64,000 nucleotides of DNA from Pseudomonas sp. CROZ-RG-20F-R04-15 (GCF_022662375.1 NZ_JAKNQL010000010.1:1-64000), one strand, 5' to 3'; counted from the stretch's first letter, positions 24,798-35,290 are shown. Numbers and translations are program-made. Notes: generated by a model from the sequence alone, not told the origin.

Positions 24798-25757
24798 ATG
24801 ACTGAGCCACTGCGCATCGTTTTTGCCGGCACCCCGGAATTCGCCGCCGAACACCTCAAGGCCCTGCTGAACAGCCCTTACGAGATCGTTGCGGTCTACA
24901 CCCAACCGGATCGTCCGGCCGGTCGCGGGCAAAAACTGATGCCGAGCCCGGTCAAACAGCTGGCCCTGGAAAATGATATCCAGGTGTTGCAGCCACCGAC
25001 TTTGCGCAACGCCGACGCGCAGGCTGAACTGGCTGCGCTGAAACCAGACTTGCTGGTGGTGGTCGCCTACGGTTTGATTCTGCCGCAGGTCGTGCTGGAT
25101 ATTCCGCGTCTGGGCTGCATCAACAGCCACGCCTCCTTGCTGCCACGCTGGCGCGGTGCGGCGCCGATTCAGCGCGCCGTCGAACACGGTGATGCCGAGA
25201 GCGGCGTCACGGTGATGCGCATGGAAGCCGGCCTCGACACCGGGCCGATGCTGCTCAAGGTCGTCACCCCGATCACCGGCGAAGACACCGGTGGCAGCCT
25301 GCATGATCGCCTCGCCGAAATGGGCCCACCGGCCGTAGTGCAAGCGATCGCCGGTCTGGCTGCCGGCACTCTGGAAGGCGAAGTGCAGAACGACGAACTC
25401 GCCACTTACGCGCATAAGCTGAACAAAGACGAAGCACGCATTGACTGGAGCCGCCCGGCGGTTGAGCTGGAACGTCTGGTGCGCGCCTTCAACCCATGGC
25501 CGGTCACCCACAGCACCCTCAACGGTGAAGCGCTGAAAGTGCTGGCGACAACACTCGCCGACGGTAAAGGCGCGCCGGGTGAAATCCTCAGCGCCAGCAA
25601 GGACGGCCTGGTCGTCGCCTGCGGCGAACAAGCCCTGTGCCTGACCCGTCTGCAACTGCCCGGCGGCAAAGCACTGAACTTCAGCGACCTGTTCAACAGT
25701 CGCCGTGAGAAATTCGCTGTCGGCACTGTGTTGGGTGCAGCGGTGGACGCGCAATGA
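24798..25757 (+). CDS. fmt: methionyl-tRNA formyltransferase
   Basis: A 319-residue cytoplasmic enzyme that formylates Met-tRNAfMet with 10-formyltetrahydrofolate. N-terminal IVFAGTPEFAAEHLKALL, the catalytic stretch CINSHASLLPRWRGAAPIQRA (Asn and His of the formyl-transfer site) and TGPMLLKV are characteristic, and the C-terminal tRNA-binding domain is present. It overlaps rsmB by 4 bp (ATGA), so the pair is translationally coupled. Confidence 0.97.
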   Translation: MTEPLRIVFAGTPEFAAEHLKALLNSPYEIVAVYTQPDRPAGRGQKLMPSPVKQLALENDIQVLQPPTLRNADAQAELAALKPDLLVVVAYGLILPQVVLDIPRLGCINSHASLLPRWRGAAPIQRAVEHGDAESGVTVMRMEAGLDTGPMLLKVVTPITGEDTGGSLHDRLAEMGPPAVVQAIAGLAAGTLEGEVQNDELATYAHKLNKDEARIDWSRPAVELERLVRAFNPWPVTHSTLNGEALKVLATTLADGKGAPGEILSASKDGLVVACGEQALCLTRLQLPGGKALNFSDLFNSRREKFAVGTVLGAAVDAQ

Positions 25758-27064
25758 ACCCGCGTCTGGCCGCCGCCAAGGCACTCGCCGCCGTACTCAG
25801 CGGCAAGGCCTCGCTGAACAGCTCCTTACCGACACAACTGGACAAGGTCGAGGATCGCGATCGCGGTTTCACTCAGGATCTGGCGTTCGGCACCGCGCGC
25901 TGGCAGCCACGCCTGTCGGCGCTGGCGGAAAAACTTCTGCAGAAACCATTCAAGGCTGCTGACGCTGATGTCGAAGCGCTGCTGCTGGTCGGTCTCTACC
26001 AATTGCTCTACACCCGCGTCCCGGCTCACGCCGCCATCGGCGAAACCGTCGGTTGCGCCGACAAGCTGAAAAAGCCGTGGGCCAAGGGCCTGCTCAACGC
26101 CGTGCTGCGTAATGCGCAGCGCGAGAGCGAAGCGATTTTCGCCGAACTGGAACGCGATCCGGTGGTGCGCACCGCCCATCCGCGCTGGCTGCAAAAATCC
26201 CTGAAGGCTTTCTGGCCGGAGCAGTGGGAAGCCATCTGCGAAGCGAACAACGCGCATCCGCCGATGATCCTGCGGGTCAACCGCCGCCATCACAGCCGCG
26301 ATGCCTACCTTGGCTTGCTGACTGAAGCCGGGATCGCTGCGACGCCGTGCGTTTACAGCCGTGACGGCATCGTTCTCGAAGCCGCCGCCGACGTGCGCAG
26401 CCTGCCGGGTTTCGCCGAAGGCTGGATCAGCGTGCAGGACGAAGCCGCGCAACTGGCCGCCGACCTGCTCGATCTGGCGCCGGGCCAACGCGTGCTCGAC
26501 GCCTGTTGCGCCCCCGGCGGCAAAACCTGCCACATCCTCGAAGCCGAATCGACGCTGGCCGGTGTGGTAGCGGTGGATCTGGAAGCCAAGCGTCTGGTGC
26601 GCGTCAAAGAGAACCTTGAGCGTCTCGGTCTAAACGCCGAACTGATCGCGGCCGACGGTCGCGATATCGAGAAGTGGTGGGACGGCAAACCGTTCCAGCG
26701 CATCCTGCTCGACGCGCCATGCTCGGCTACCGGCGTGATCCGTCGCCATCCGGACATCAAGCTGACCCGTCAGCCGGACGACATCGTCGCCCTCGCGCAA
26801 CTGCAAGGCGAGCTGCTCGACGCCATGTGGAAAACCCTCGAAGTCGGCGGCATCCTGCTGTACGCCACCTGCTCGACGCTGCCGACCGAGAACACCGAAG
26901 TCATCGCCGCGTTCCTTGAGCGCACCCCGGGTGCCCGCGAACTGGATCTGGCCACCACGGCCGGGATCAAACAGCCCCATGGTCGCCAATTGCTGGCCCA
27001 GCAAGGTGGGCATGACGGGTTCTACTACGCCAAGCTGATCAAGATCGCTGCCGCGCGCGGCTAA
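25754..27064 (+). CDS. rsmB: 16S rRNA m5C967 methyltransferase
   Basis: A 436-residue SAM-dependent methyltransferase (Sun/Fmu). An N-terminal NusB-like RNA-binding domain (about 1-130; GFTQDLAFGTARW, ETVGCADKLKKPWAKGLLNAVLR) precedes the catalytic domain with SAM loop DACCAPGGKT, motif IV DAPCSATGV, and the catalytic Cys in ATCSTLPTEN. Complete length. Placed def-fmt-rsmB-trkA as in E. coli and other gammaproteobacteria. Confidence 0.96.
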   Translation: MNPRLAAAKALAAVLSGKASLNSSLPTQLDKVEDRDRGFTQDLAFGTARWQPRLSALAEKLLQKPFKAADADVEALLLVGLYQLLYTRVPAHAAIGETVGCADKLKKPWAKGLLNAVLRNAQRESEAIFAELERDPVVRTAHPRWLQKSLKAFWPEQWEAICEANNAHPPMILRVNRRHHSRDAYLGLLTEAGIAATPCVYSRDGIVLEAAADVRSLPGFAEGWISVQDEAAQLAADLLDLAPGQRVLDACCAPGGKTCHILEAESTLAGVVAVDLEAKRLVRVKENLERLGLNAELIAADGRDIEKWWDGKPFQRILLDAPCSATGVIRRHPDIKLTRQPDDIVALAQLQGELLDAMWKTLEVGGILLYATCSTLPTENTEVIAAFLERTPGARELDLATTAGIKQPHGRQLLAQQGGHDGFYYAKLIKIAAARG

Positions 27065-27086
27065 ACGGATTCAATGGAGTGACTGG

Positions 27087-28463
27087 ATGAAAATCATCAT
27101 CCTCGGTGCGGGACAGGTCGGCGGTTCGCTGGCCGAGCATTTGGCCAGCGAGGCCAACGACATCACGGTGGTCGACACCGACGGCGAGCGCCTGCGCGAC
27201 CTCGGCGACCGCCTCGACATCCGTACCGTGCAGGGCCGTGGCTCGCTGCCGTCGGTGCTGCGTCAGGCCGGTGCCGACGACGCCGACATGCTGGTGGCGG
27301 TGACCAACAGCGACGAGACCAATATGGTCGCCTGCCAGGTTGCCCACACGTTGTTCCACACCCCGACCAAGATCGCCCGGGTCCGCGAAGCGTCCTACCT
27401 CCATCGCGAGGAACAGCTGTTCCAGAACGAAGCGATTCCGGTTGACGTGCTGATCAGCCCCGAGCAAGTGGTGACCAACTACATCAAGCGCCTGATCCAG
27501 CATCCGGGTGCCTTGCAGGTGATCGACTTCGCCGAAGGCGCGGCGCAACTGGTGGCGGTGCGCGCTTATTACGGCGGGCCGCTGGTGGGTCAGCAATTGC
27601 GGCAGTTGCGCGAGCACATGCCGAATGTCGAAACCCGCGTGGCCGCGATTTTCCGTCGCGACCGACCAATCCTGCCGCAGGGCGACACGGTGATCGAGGC
27701 CGATGACGAAGTCTTCTTCATCGCTGCCCGTGAGAATATTCGCGCAGTGATGAGCGAAATGCGCCGCCTCGACGAAACCTACAAACGCATCGTCATCGCT
27801 GGCGGCGGGCAGATCGGTGAACGTCTGGCCGAGGCCATCGAAAGCCGTTATCAGGTGAAGATCATCGAGATGAATCCGGCGCGTTGCCGTTATCTCTCCG
27901 ACACCCTCGACAGCACCGTGGTCTTGCAGGGCAGCGCTTCCGACCGTGATTTGCTGCTGGAGGAGAACATTGCCGACGCCGACATTTTCCTCGCGCTGAC
28001 CAACGATGACGAAGCCAACATCATGTCGTCGCTGCTGGCCAAACGGCTGGGGGCGAAGAAGGTCATGACGATCATCAACAACCCGGCCTACGTCGACCTG
28101 ATTCAGGGCGGCGACATCGACATCGCCATCAGCCCGCAACTGGCGACCATCGGCACGCTGCTGGCCCACGTGCGTCGTGGTGATATCGTCAGCGTGCACT
28201 CATTGCGTCGCGGTGCAGCGGAGGCGATCGAGGCAATTGCCCACGGTGATGCGAAGTCGAGCAAGGTCATCGGCAAGCCCATCGAGAAAATCGGCCTGCC
28301 GCCGGGCACCACGATTGGCGCGGTGATCCGCAACGAACAGGTGATCATCGCCCACGACGACACGGTGATCGAGGCGGGCGACCATGTGATTCTGTTCCTT
28401 GTGGATAAAAAGCATATTCGCGATGTGGAGAAGCTGTTTCATGTGGGGTTGAGCTTCTTTTGA
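27087..28463 (+). CDS. trkA: Trk system potassium uptake regulatory protein
   Basis: A 458-residue peripheral membrane protein that binds NAD(H) and gates TrkH/TrkG potassium channels. It has two RCK modules in tandem: the first Rossmann loop ILGAGQVGGSLAEHLA near 4-19 and the second VIAGGGQIGERLAEAI near 235, each followed by an RCK_C domain (REHMPNVETRVAAIFR and GKPIEKIGLPPGTTIGAVIR). TrkH is not in the window. It follows rsmB by 22 bp. A perfect 14-bp-arm hairpin lies right behind its stop. Confidence 0.95.
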   Translation: MKIIILGAGQVGGSLAEHLASEANDITVVDTDGERLRDLGDRLDIRTVQGRGSLPSVLRQAGADDADMLVAVTNSDETNMVACQVAHTLFHTPTKIARVREASYLHREEQLFQNEAIPVDVLISPEQVVTNYIKRLIQHPGALQVIDFAEGAAQLVAVRAYYGGPLVGQQLRQLREHMPNVETRVAAIFRRDRPILPQGDTVIEADDEVFFIAARENIRAVMSEMRRLDETYKRIVIAGGGQIGERLAEAIESRYQVKIIEMNPARCRYLSDTLDSTVVLQGSASDRDLLLEENIADADIFLALTNDDEANIMSSLLAKRLGAKKVMTIINNPAYVDLIQGGDIDIAISPQLATIGTLLAHVRRGDIVSVHSLRRGAAEAIEAIAHGDAKSSKVIGKPIEKIGLPPGTTIGAVIRNEQVIIAHDDTVIEAGDHVILFLVDKKHIRDVEKLFHVGLSFF

Positions 28464-28466
28464 GGT

Positions 28467-28499
28467 TGATCGTTCCCACGCTCCGCGTGGGAACGATCA
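28467..28499. repeat. perfect palindrome downstream of trkA
   Basis: Arms TGATCGTTCCCACG (28467-28480) and CGTGGGAACGATCA (28486-28499) are exact complements around CTCCG. No T-tract follows, so it may be a small dispersed palindrome of Pseudomonas genomes or an mRNA 3'-end stabiliser rather than a classical terminator. Confidence 0.75.
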
Positions 28500-28518
28500 C
28501 ATTAACGAGGGGGCAAAA

Positions 28519-28833
28519 ATGCTCGAATCCCTGGAAAAAATGCTCGCCAAGGGTGTGGATAACTCCTTGCTGCGCTTCGGCTTGGGCAAGGGCTATCTGG
28601 ACTTGGGCGAAAACGCCAAGGCTGCCGAACATTTCCAGCGCTGCGTCGGCTTCGATCCGAAATATTCGGCGGCATGGAAACTGTTGGGCAAGGCGCATCT
28701 CGCGCTGGGCGATCACGCCGCTGCGCGTCAGGCGTGGGGACAGGGTCTGGAAGCCGCCCGTGCCCATGGCGACAAGCAGGCCGAAAAGGAAATGACGGTG
28801 TTTCTGAAGAAGCTCGATCGTCAGGCGCAGTGA
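28519..28833 (+). CDS. small tetratricopeptide-repeat protein
   Basis: A 104-residue, probably cytoplasmic protein made almost entirely of TPR-like helices: two adjacent units around SLLRFGLGKGYLDLGENAKA and SAAWKLLGKAHLALGDHAAA, then a third partial helix pair. It has no signal peptide or catalytic motif, and TPRs bind other proteins. GAGGGGG precedes the ATG. It may be cotranscribed with trkA, from which a palindrome separates it. Partner unknown. Confidence 0.8.
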   Translation: MLESLEKMLAKGVDNSLLRFGLGKGYLDLGENAKAAEHFQRCVGFDPKYSAAWKLLGKAHLALGDHAAARQAWGQGLEAARAHGDKQAEKEMTVFLKKLDRQAQ

Positions 28834-28837
28834 CGCT

Positions 28838-29077
28838 TTACAAGTAGCGAAGGCCAATACCGTCGGCGTCCACCGTCACCACTTCCATCTTCACGCGCGG
28901 CGCGCCTGTGGGTAAATCCTGCACCTGGCCGTAAACCACTGCACCTTTGGGCAAAGAAGCCAGAACCGGATGCTGCACAAACACCCCGGTAGGCGACAGG
29001 TTGCGCGTCTGCCCGAGGCATTCGCCAAAACTGTCGTGGGTGATTTTGATGCGGAAGGATTTGCGGTGTTCGGACAT
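28838..29077 (-). CDS. PilZ domain protein (putative c-di-GMP receptor)
   Basis: A 79-residue single-domain protein. The start at 29077 (MSEHRKSFR) is preferred to one at 29134 because the PilZ domain begins there. Both c-di-GMP-binding motifs are present: RxxxR as RKSFR (5-9) and (D/N)xSxxG as NLSPTG (26-31), so binding is likely. At this size it must act by contacting a partner. It is convergent with the TPR gene and downstream of lpxL, from which it is separated by a hairpin of two DnaA boxes. Confidence 0.85.
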   Translation of the reverse strand: MSEHRKSFRIKITHDSFGECLGQTRNLSPTGVFVQHPVLASLPKGAVVYGQVQDLPTGAPRVKMEVVTVDADGIGLRYL

Positions 29078-29103
29078 CTTTATGCGCCCTTGAATGAACG
29101 GGT

Positions 29104-29135
29104 TGTGGATAACCTCGCCAGTGAGGTTATCCACA
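29104..29135. repeat. hairpin made of two opposed perfect DnaA boxes
   Basis: TGTGGATAACCTC (29104-29116) and GAGGTTATCCACA (29123-29135) are exact 13-bp complements around GCCAGT, so the outer nine bases of each arm are perfect DnaA-box 9-mers in inverted orientation. It lies between the stop of lpxL and the start of the PilZ gene. It could act as a weak terminator or as a DnaA-binding site. Confidence 0.75.
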
Positions 29136-29151
29136 GATCATGCCAATCAGC

Positions 29152-30039
29152 TCAGTACCAACGCTCTTCGCCCGGCGGACGCTTCTTGAAGCGCTTCATG
29201 CTCCACATGTACTGGCTCGGATACGCCGCCACATAACGCTCGACCACTTTGCTCATCGCTGCGCAGGATTCCGCAGTATCGGTGCTGTACATGGCTTCGG
29301 GCGCGGCCTCAAGGATCACTTTGTAGCCAGAACCGTCGGGCAGGCGCAGCGCATGCAGGAACACGCCAACGGCTTTGCCACCGGCGAGCATGTTCGGCAC
29401 GAATTTGCTGGTCAGCGCCTGCGTGGCGAAGAACGGCACAAAGATCCCGGCGGATTCGGCCGGTTCCGGGTCAGCGGGAATGCCCACTGCACCACCTTTG
29501 CGCACTTCCTTGATGACACTGAGGATGCCTTCCTTGGTCGAAGCGGCGACTTTGTTGCCCAGTTGCACGCGCTGTTTACGCAATAATTCATCCACAGCCT
29601 TGAGCTTCGGCGGACGGTAGAAAATGATCGGTTTGCACTGGCTGCAATAGAAGTGGTTGAGCACTTCCCAGTTGCCCAAGTGGCTGGTGATGCCGACCAC
29701 GCCTTTGCCCGAGGCCAATGCGTCTTTCAGCACGTCGAGGCCTTCGACTTCGCGCACCAGATCGATTGAACGCTGCGCTGGCCAAATCCACGCGCAGGCG
29801 CTTTCGGTCAGCGACTTGCCGATATCTTTCAAACTCTGGCCAACCAAGCGCTCGCGCTCGGCCGGGTCCATCTGTGGAAAACATTTGGCGAGGTTGATCC
29901 GCACCACGTCGCGGGAGCGGTTGGGGGTTTTCCACATGATCCAGCCGATCGCCGAACCGACGGCCTGCACAGCCCGCCATGGCAGCAGGGCAAACAGCCG
30001 CAGAGCGCCTACCAGCAAGGCGCCTTTAAACTTTTCCAC
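29152..30039 (-). CDS. lipid A biosynthesis lauroyl/acyl acyltransferase (LpxL/HtrB family)
   Basis: A 295-residue inner-membrane acyltransferase that adds a secondary acyl chain to Kdo2-lipid A. The HX4E motif is in TSHLGNWEVLNH, followed by the FYRPPK block (KPIIFYRPPKLKAVDELL) and the GIPADPEPAESAGIFVPFFATQA segment of the family. An N-terminal hydrophobic anchor is present. The start is GTG with AGGAGTGACCT upstream. LpxL and LpxM paralogues cannot be separated with certainty here; the gene is close to Pseudomonas htrB-type members. Confidence 0.9.
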   Translation of the reverse strand: MEKFKGALLVGALRLFALLPWRAVQAVGSAIGWIMWKTPNRSRDVVRINLAKCFPQMDPAERERLVGQSLKDIGKSLTESACAWIWPAQRSIDLVREVEGLDVLKDALASGKGVVGITSHLGNWEVLNHFYCSQCKPIIFYRPPKLKAVDELLRKQRVQLGNKVAASTKEGILSVIKEVRKGGAVGIPADPEPAESAGIFVPFFATQALTSKFVPNMLAGGKAVGVFLHALRLPDGSGYKVILEAAPEAMYSTDTAESCAAMSKVVERYVAAYPSQYMWSMKRFKKRPPGEERWY

Positions 30040-30079
30040 AGGTCACTCCTGATCTTGTGCGGTGCGCGAGGCGGCCATT

Positions 30080-30637
30080 CTAACCGCCGTTGACGAGCTG
30101 CGCGTAGCGGTCGCAATCCTGGGTGTGATCCATGACCATGCCCGAGGCCTGCATCAACGCGTAGCAAATGGTCGGTCCGACGAACGTGAACCTGGCCTTT
30201 TTCAGGCTTTTGCTCATGGCAACGGCTTCGGGGGTGATCGCCGGGACTTCGCTGCGATCCTTGAAATGATTGATGATCGGTTGGCCACCGACGAACGCCC
30301 AGAGGAACGCCACCGGGTCCTCCAGTGCCAGCCAGGCCTGGGCATTCCGGCGGGCGGCGTTGAGTTTGAGGCGGTTGCGGATGATCCCCGGATCGAGCAT
30401 CAATTCGTCGATTTCGGCGTCGCTCATCTGCGCCACGCGCTGCACATCGAAGCCGAACAACACCTCGCGATAACGCTCGCGCTTGCGCAGCACGGTGATC
30501 CAGGAAAGCCCGGCCTGGAACCCTTCGAGCAAAAGCAACTCGAACAAACCCTGCGCATCGCGTAGCGGCGTGCCCCACTCCTGGTCGTGATAAGCCATGT
30601 ACAGCGGATCTTCGGTACACCAAAAGCAGCGTGGCAT
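30080..30637 (-). CDS. tag: DNA-3-methyladenine glycosylase I
   Basis: A 185-residue base-excision repair enzyme that removes 3-methyladenine. The zinc-binding ligands of E. coli Tag are all present: Cys4 and His17 in PRCFWCTEDPLYMAYHDQEW, and the C-terminal His/Cys in MDHTQDCDRY. The helix-hairpin-helix region KARFTFVGPTICYALMQ is intact. The start at 30637 (MPRCFWCTEDP) fits; the open frame continues upstream through the antisense strand of glyQ but that part is not coding. It is divergent from glyQ with 81 bp between starts. Confidence 0.96.
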   Translation of the reverse strand: MPRCFWCTEDPLYMAYHDQEWGTPLRDAQGLFELLLLEGFQAGLSWITVLRKRERYREVLFGFDVQRVAQMSDAEIDELMLDPGIIRNRLKLNAARRNAQAWLALEDPVAFLWAFVGGQPIINHFKDRSEVPAITPEAVAMSKSLKKARFTFVGPTICYALMQASGMVMDHTQDCDRYAQLVNGG

Positions 30638-30718
30638 AAGGCTCCAGGGGGCGTGCGCAGCAATGAATCGGGTATACTCCCGCTCTTTAAATCGCAGCCC
30701 AAGAAACAGGTGAATTTC

Positions 30719-31668
<950 letters not shown>

Positions 31669-31672
<4 letters not shown>

Positions 31673-33723
31673 GTGCGCAAGATTTTCTGGTTGAACTGGG
31701 CACCGAAGAACTGCCACCGAAAGCCCTGAACACCTTGGCTGAGGCGTTCCTCGCCGGTATCGACAAAGGCCTGCAAGCCGCTGGCCTGAGCTACGAGACT
31801 AAAACCGTCTATGCCGCGCCGCGTCGTCTGGCTGTGCTGATCACCGCGCTGGCCACCCAGCAACCGGATCGCAGCATCAACCTCGACGGCCCGCCACGTC
31901 AGGCGGCGTTCGACGCTGAAGGCAATCCGACTCAGGCAGCCTTGGGTTTCGCCAAGAAATGCGGCGTTGATCTGAGCGAAATCGACCAGAGCGGCCCGAA
32001 ACTGCGTTACAGCCAGAGCATCGCCGGCAAGCCGACCGCGAGCCTGCTACCGACCATCGTCGAAGATTCGCTGAACGACCTGCCGATCCCGAAACGCATG
32101 CGTTGGGGTGCGCGCAAGGAAGAGTTCGTGCGTCCGACCCAATGGCTGGTGATGCTGCTCGGTGACCAGGTCATCGACTGCACCATCCTCGCGCAGAAGG
32201 CTGGCCGTGACTCCCGTGGTCACCGCTTCCATCACCCGGAAAGCGTGCACATCGGTTCGCCATCGAGTTACCTCGCCGACCTGCGTGCCGCTTACGTACT
32301 GGCCGACGCCAACGAGCGTCGCGAGATCATCAGCAAGCGCACCGAAGAGCTGGCCACCCGTCAGGAAGGCACGGCAATCGTTCCGCCGGCACTGCTCGAC
32401 GAAGTGACCGCGCTGGTTGAATGGCCGGTGCCGCTGGTGTGCTCGTTCGAGGAACGTTTCCTCGACGTGCCGCAAGAAGCGCTGATCACCACCATGCAGG
32501 ACAACCAGAAGTACTTCTGCCTGCTGGATGCCGACGGCAAGTTGCTGCCACGTTTCATCACTGTGGCCAACATCGAAAGCAAAGACCCGCAGCAGATCAT
32601 CGCCGGTAACGAGAAAGTGGTTCGCCCACGCCTGACCGACGCCGAGTTCTTCTTCAAGCAAGACAAGAAGCAGAAGCTCGAAGCCTTTAACGATCGCCTG
32701 AAAAACGTGGTGTTCCAGGAAAAACTCGGCAGCGTCTATGACAAGGCCGAGCGTGTTTCCAAGCTCGCTGCGTACATCGCCGCACGCATCGGCGGCAACG
32801 CTTCGTGGGCTGCTCGCGCTGGCCTGCTGTCGAAGTGCGACCTGGCCACCGAAATGGTCGGCGAGTTCCCGGAGATGCAAGGTGTCGCCGGTTACTACTA
32901 CGCCCTCAATGACGGCGAGCCGGAAGACGTCGCGCTGGCACTCAACGAGCAATACATGCCGCGCGGTGCCGGTGCTGAACTGCCAGCCACCCTGACCGGT
33001 GCCGCCGTTGCGATCGCTGACAAGCTCGACACCCTGGTCGGTATTTTCGGTATCGGCATGCTGCCAACCGGCAGCAAAGACCCGTATGCCCTGCGCCGTG
33101 CGGCACTCGGCGTGCTGCGTATCCTGATCGAGAAGAAACTTGATCTCGACCTGAACGACGCCGTGGCGTTCGCCGTGGCCGCGTTCGGTGCCAAGGTCAA
33201 GGCTGCCGGCCTCAACGAGTCCGTGCTGGAATTCATCTTCGACCGTCTGCGTGCGCGTTACGAAGATGAAGGCGTTGAAGTCGCCACTTACCTGTCGGTG
33301 CGTGCCCTGAAGCCGGGTTCGGCGCTGGACTTCGATCAGCGAGTGCAAGCGGTGCAAGCCTTCCGCAAACTGCCGGAAGCGGCAGCGCTGGCGGCGGTGA
33401 ACAAGCGTGTATCGAACTTGTTGAGCAAACTCGAAGGCGCGGTGCCGACCGAGGTGCAAGCCAAGTACTTCGACAACGCCAACGAGTTCTCGCTGTACTC
33501 GGCGATCCAGCAAGCGGATCAGGCGGTACAGCCAATGGCTGCGGCGCGTCAGTACAACGAATCGCTGGCACGCCTGGCGGCATTGCGTGAGCCTGTGGAT
33601 GCGTTCTTCGACGCGGTGATGGTCAATGCCGACGACGCCAATGTGCGGGCCAACCGTTACGCGCTGCTGGCGCGTCTGCGTGGCCTGTTCCTCGGCGTTG
33701 CCGACATTTCGCTGCTGGGTTGA
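31669..33723 (+). CDS. glyS: glycyl-tRNA synthetase beta subunit
   Basis: A 684-residue subunit that binds and positions tRNAGly. The N-terminus DFLVELGTEELPPKAL and the HD-like core (YYALNDGEPEDVALALNEQYMPRGAGAELP) with the C-terminal DALR anticodon-binding-like domain match GlyS along its full length. It is cotranscribed with glyQ and followed 10 bp later by gmhB. Confidence 0.97.
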
Positions 33724-33733
33724 GGGATTGCTG

Positions 33734-34267
33734 TTGAAACTGCTGATTCTCGATCGGGACGGAGTGATCAATTACGACTCCGACGCTTACATCAAGTCAG
33801 TGGCGGAGTGGATTCCGTTGCCCGGCTCGATCGAAGCGATTGCGCAGTTGAGCAAGGCCGGCTGGACGGTGGCGGTGGCCACCAACCAGTCGGGCATTGC
33901 TCGCGGTTACTACGACCTCGCTACCCTTGATGCCATGCATGCGCGCTTGCGCGAACTGGTGGCGGAGCAGGGCGGTGAAGTCGGGCTGATCGTGTATTGC
34001 CCGCATGGGCCGGATGAAGGTTGCGATTGCCGCAAGCCGAAACCGGGGATGTTGAAAACCATCGCGGCGCATTACAACGTCACGCTTGCCAATGTCTGGT
34101 TCGTCGGTGACAGCCTTGGTGACCTGGAGGCCGCCAAAGCCGTCGATTCACAGCCAGTTTTGGTAAAGACCGGAAAAGGCGCAAAGACTCAGGGCAAAAC
34201 CCTGCCGGTTGGCACTCTGATTTTTGACGATCTGGCGGCGATTGCCGCAGAACTTATCCACAACTAG
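33734..34267 (+). CDS. gmhB: D-glycero-beta-D-manno-heptose 1,7-bisphosphate 7-phosphatase
   Basis: A 177-residue HAD phosphatase of the ADP-heptose pathway for LPS inner core. The start is probably TTG at 33734, giving MKLLILDRDGVINYDS; the catalytic aspartates are in DRDG. The Zn-binding Cys/His cluster of GmhB is present as CPHGPDEGCDCRKPKPGM, and VGDSLGDLEAAKA forms the last HAD motif. An upstream in-frame ATG (33626) would overlap glyS by about 100 bp in another frame and is rejected. Downstream of glyS, upstream of a plsC-like gene, a conserved order in pseudomonads. Confidence 0.93.
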   Translation: MKLLILDRDGVINYDSDAYIKSVAEWIPLPGSIEAIAQLSKAGWTVAVATNQSGIARGYYDLATLDAMHARLRELVAEQGGEVGLIVYCPHGPDEGCDCRKPKPGMLKTIAAHYNVTLANVWFVGDSLGDLEAAKAVDSQPVLVKTGKGAKTQGKTLPVGTLIFDDLAAIAAELIHN

Positions 34268-34350
34268 AGTACTTCTGAAGTTCCTGACCAGGGATTGATC
34301 GGGAGTGCGCTTGAACATTCGGGCATTGCCCCGTCACGGTAAACGTCACT

Positions 34351-35130
34351 ATGTCGATACTGCGGGCCATCAGGATTTTTCTCTTTTACCTGTTGCTGGG
34401 CACCACCTCCCTGCTGTGGTGCAGCTTGAGTTTTTTTATCGCGCCGTTTTTGCCGTTCAAGGCGCGCTATCGTTTTATCAACGTGTACTGGTGCCGCTGC
34501 GCCTTGTGGTTGACCAAGGTGTTCCTCGGTATCCGTTACGAAATCAAAGGCGCGGAAAACGTGCCTGACCGGCCCTGCGTGATTCAATCGAACCACCAGA
34601 GCACTTGGGAGACGTTCTTTCTCTCCGCCTATTTCTCGCCGTTGAGCCAGGTGCTCAAACGCGAACTGCTTTATGTACCGTTCTTCGGCTGGGCCATGGC
34701 CATGTTGCGGCCGATCGCGATTGATCGCGACAACCCGAAAGCTGCTTTGAAACAGGTCGCGGCAAAAGGTGATGAGCTGCTGAAGGATAACGTTTGGGTG
34801 CTGATCTTCCCGGAAGGTACGCGTGTTCCCTTTGGCACTGTCGGCAAGTTCTCCCGCAGTGGTAGCGCTTTGGCGGTGAATGCGGCGCTTCCGGTGCTGC
34901 CGATTGCACACAATGCCGGCAAGTTCTGGCCGAAAATCGGTTGGGGCAAAAAGTCTGGCGTGATCACTGTGGTCATCGGCGAACCGATGTATGCCGAAGG
35001 CACAGGCCCGCGCGCCATCGCCGAGTTGAACGACCGGGTACAAGCCTGGAACGAGAAGACTCAACGCGAGATGGGCTCGCTGCCACCAGCCCCGCAGGCA
35101 CCGGCGGCAAATGATCAGATCGCTGTCTGA
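34351..35130 (+). CDS. 1-acyl-sn-glycerol-3-phosphate acyltransferase family protein (PlsC-like)
   Basis: A 259-residue inner-membrane acyltransferase, with an N-terminal hydrophobic anchor (FLFYLLLGTTSLLWCSLSFF). Motif III FPEGTR and motif II RDNPKA are intact. In motif I the residue after His is spaced as HX4E (NHQSTWETFF) instead of the usual HX4D. It should convert lysophosphatidate to phosphatidate or acylate a related lysophospholipid. No strong Shine-Dalgarno is visible before the ATG. It may share a transcript with gmhB. A bidirectional terminator follows. Confidence 0.88.
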   Translation: MSILRAIRIFLFYLLLGTTSLLWCSLSFFIAPFLPFKARYRFINVYWCRCALWLTKVFLGIRYEIKGAENVPDRPCVIQSNHQSTWETFFLSAYFSPLSQVLKRELLYVPFFGWAMAMLRPIAIDRDNPKAALKQVAAKGDELLKDNVWVLIFPEGTRVPFGTVGKFSRSGSALAVNAALPVLPIAHNAGKFWPKIGWGKKSGVITVVIGEPMYAEGTGPRAIAELNDRVQAWNEKTQREMGSLPPAPQAPAANDQIAV

Positions 35131-35259
35131 GATTTTGTGGATAACCTGTGTACGGTTTTGTTGAAAAGGCTTGAATATTGAAATTAACTTATTGATTTAC
35201 TTATATATTTCTCAAGCTCATAAAAGACCGTAAAAGGTGCATAAGTTTTTTTCGGATGT

Positions 35260-35290
35260 AAAAAAACCGGCTGATATAGCCGGTTTTTTT
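35260..35290. terminator. bidirectional rho-independent terminator
   Basis: AAAAAAACCGGCT (35260-35272) pairs exactly with AGCCGGTTTTTTT (35278-35290), giving T-tracts on both strands. It serves the convergent plsC-like gene (+) and sensor kinase gene (-). Confidence 0.92.

Noticed and set aside
32047..33771. 574-codon minus-strand frame opposite glyS
   Set aside because: Shadow of glyS; no motif and low-complexity His/Arg-rich antisense sequence.
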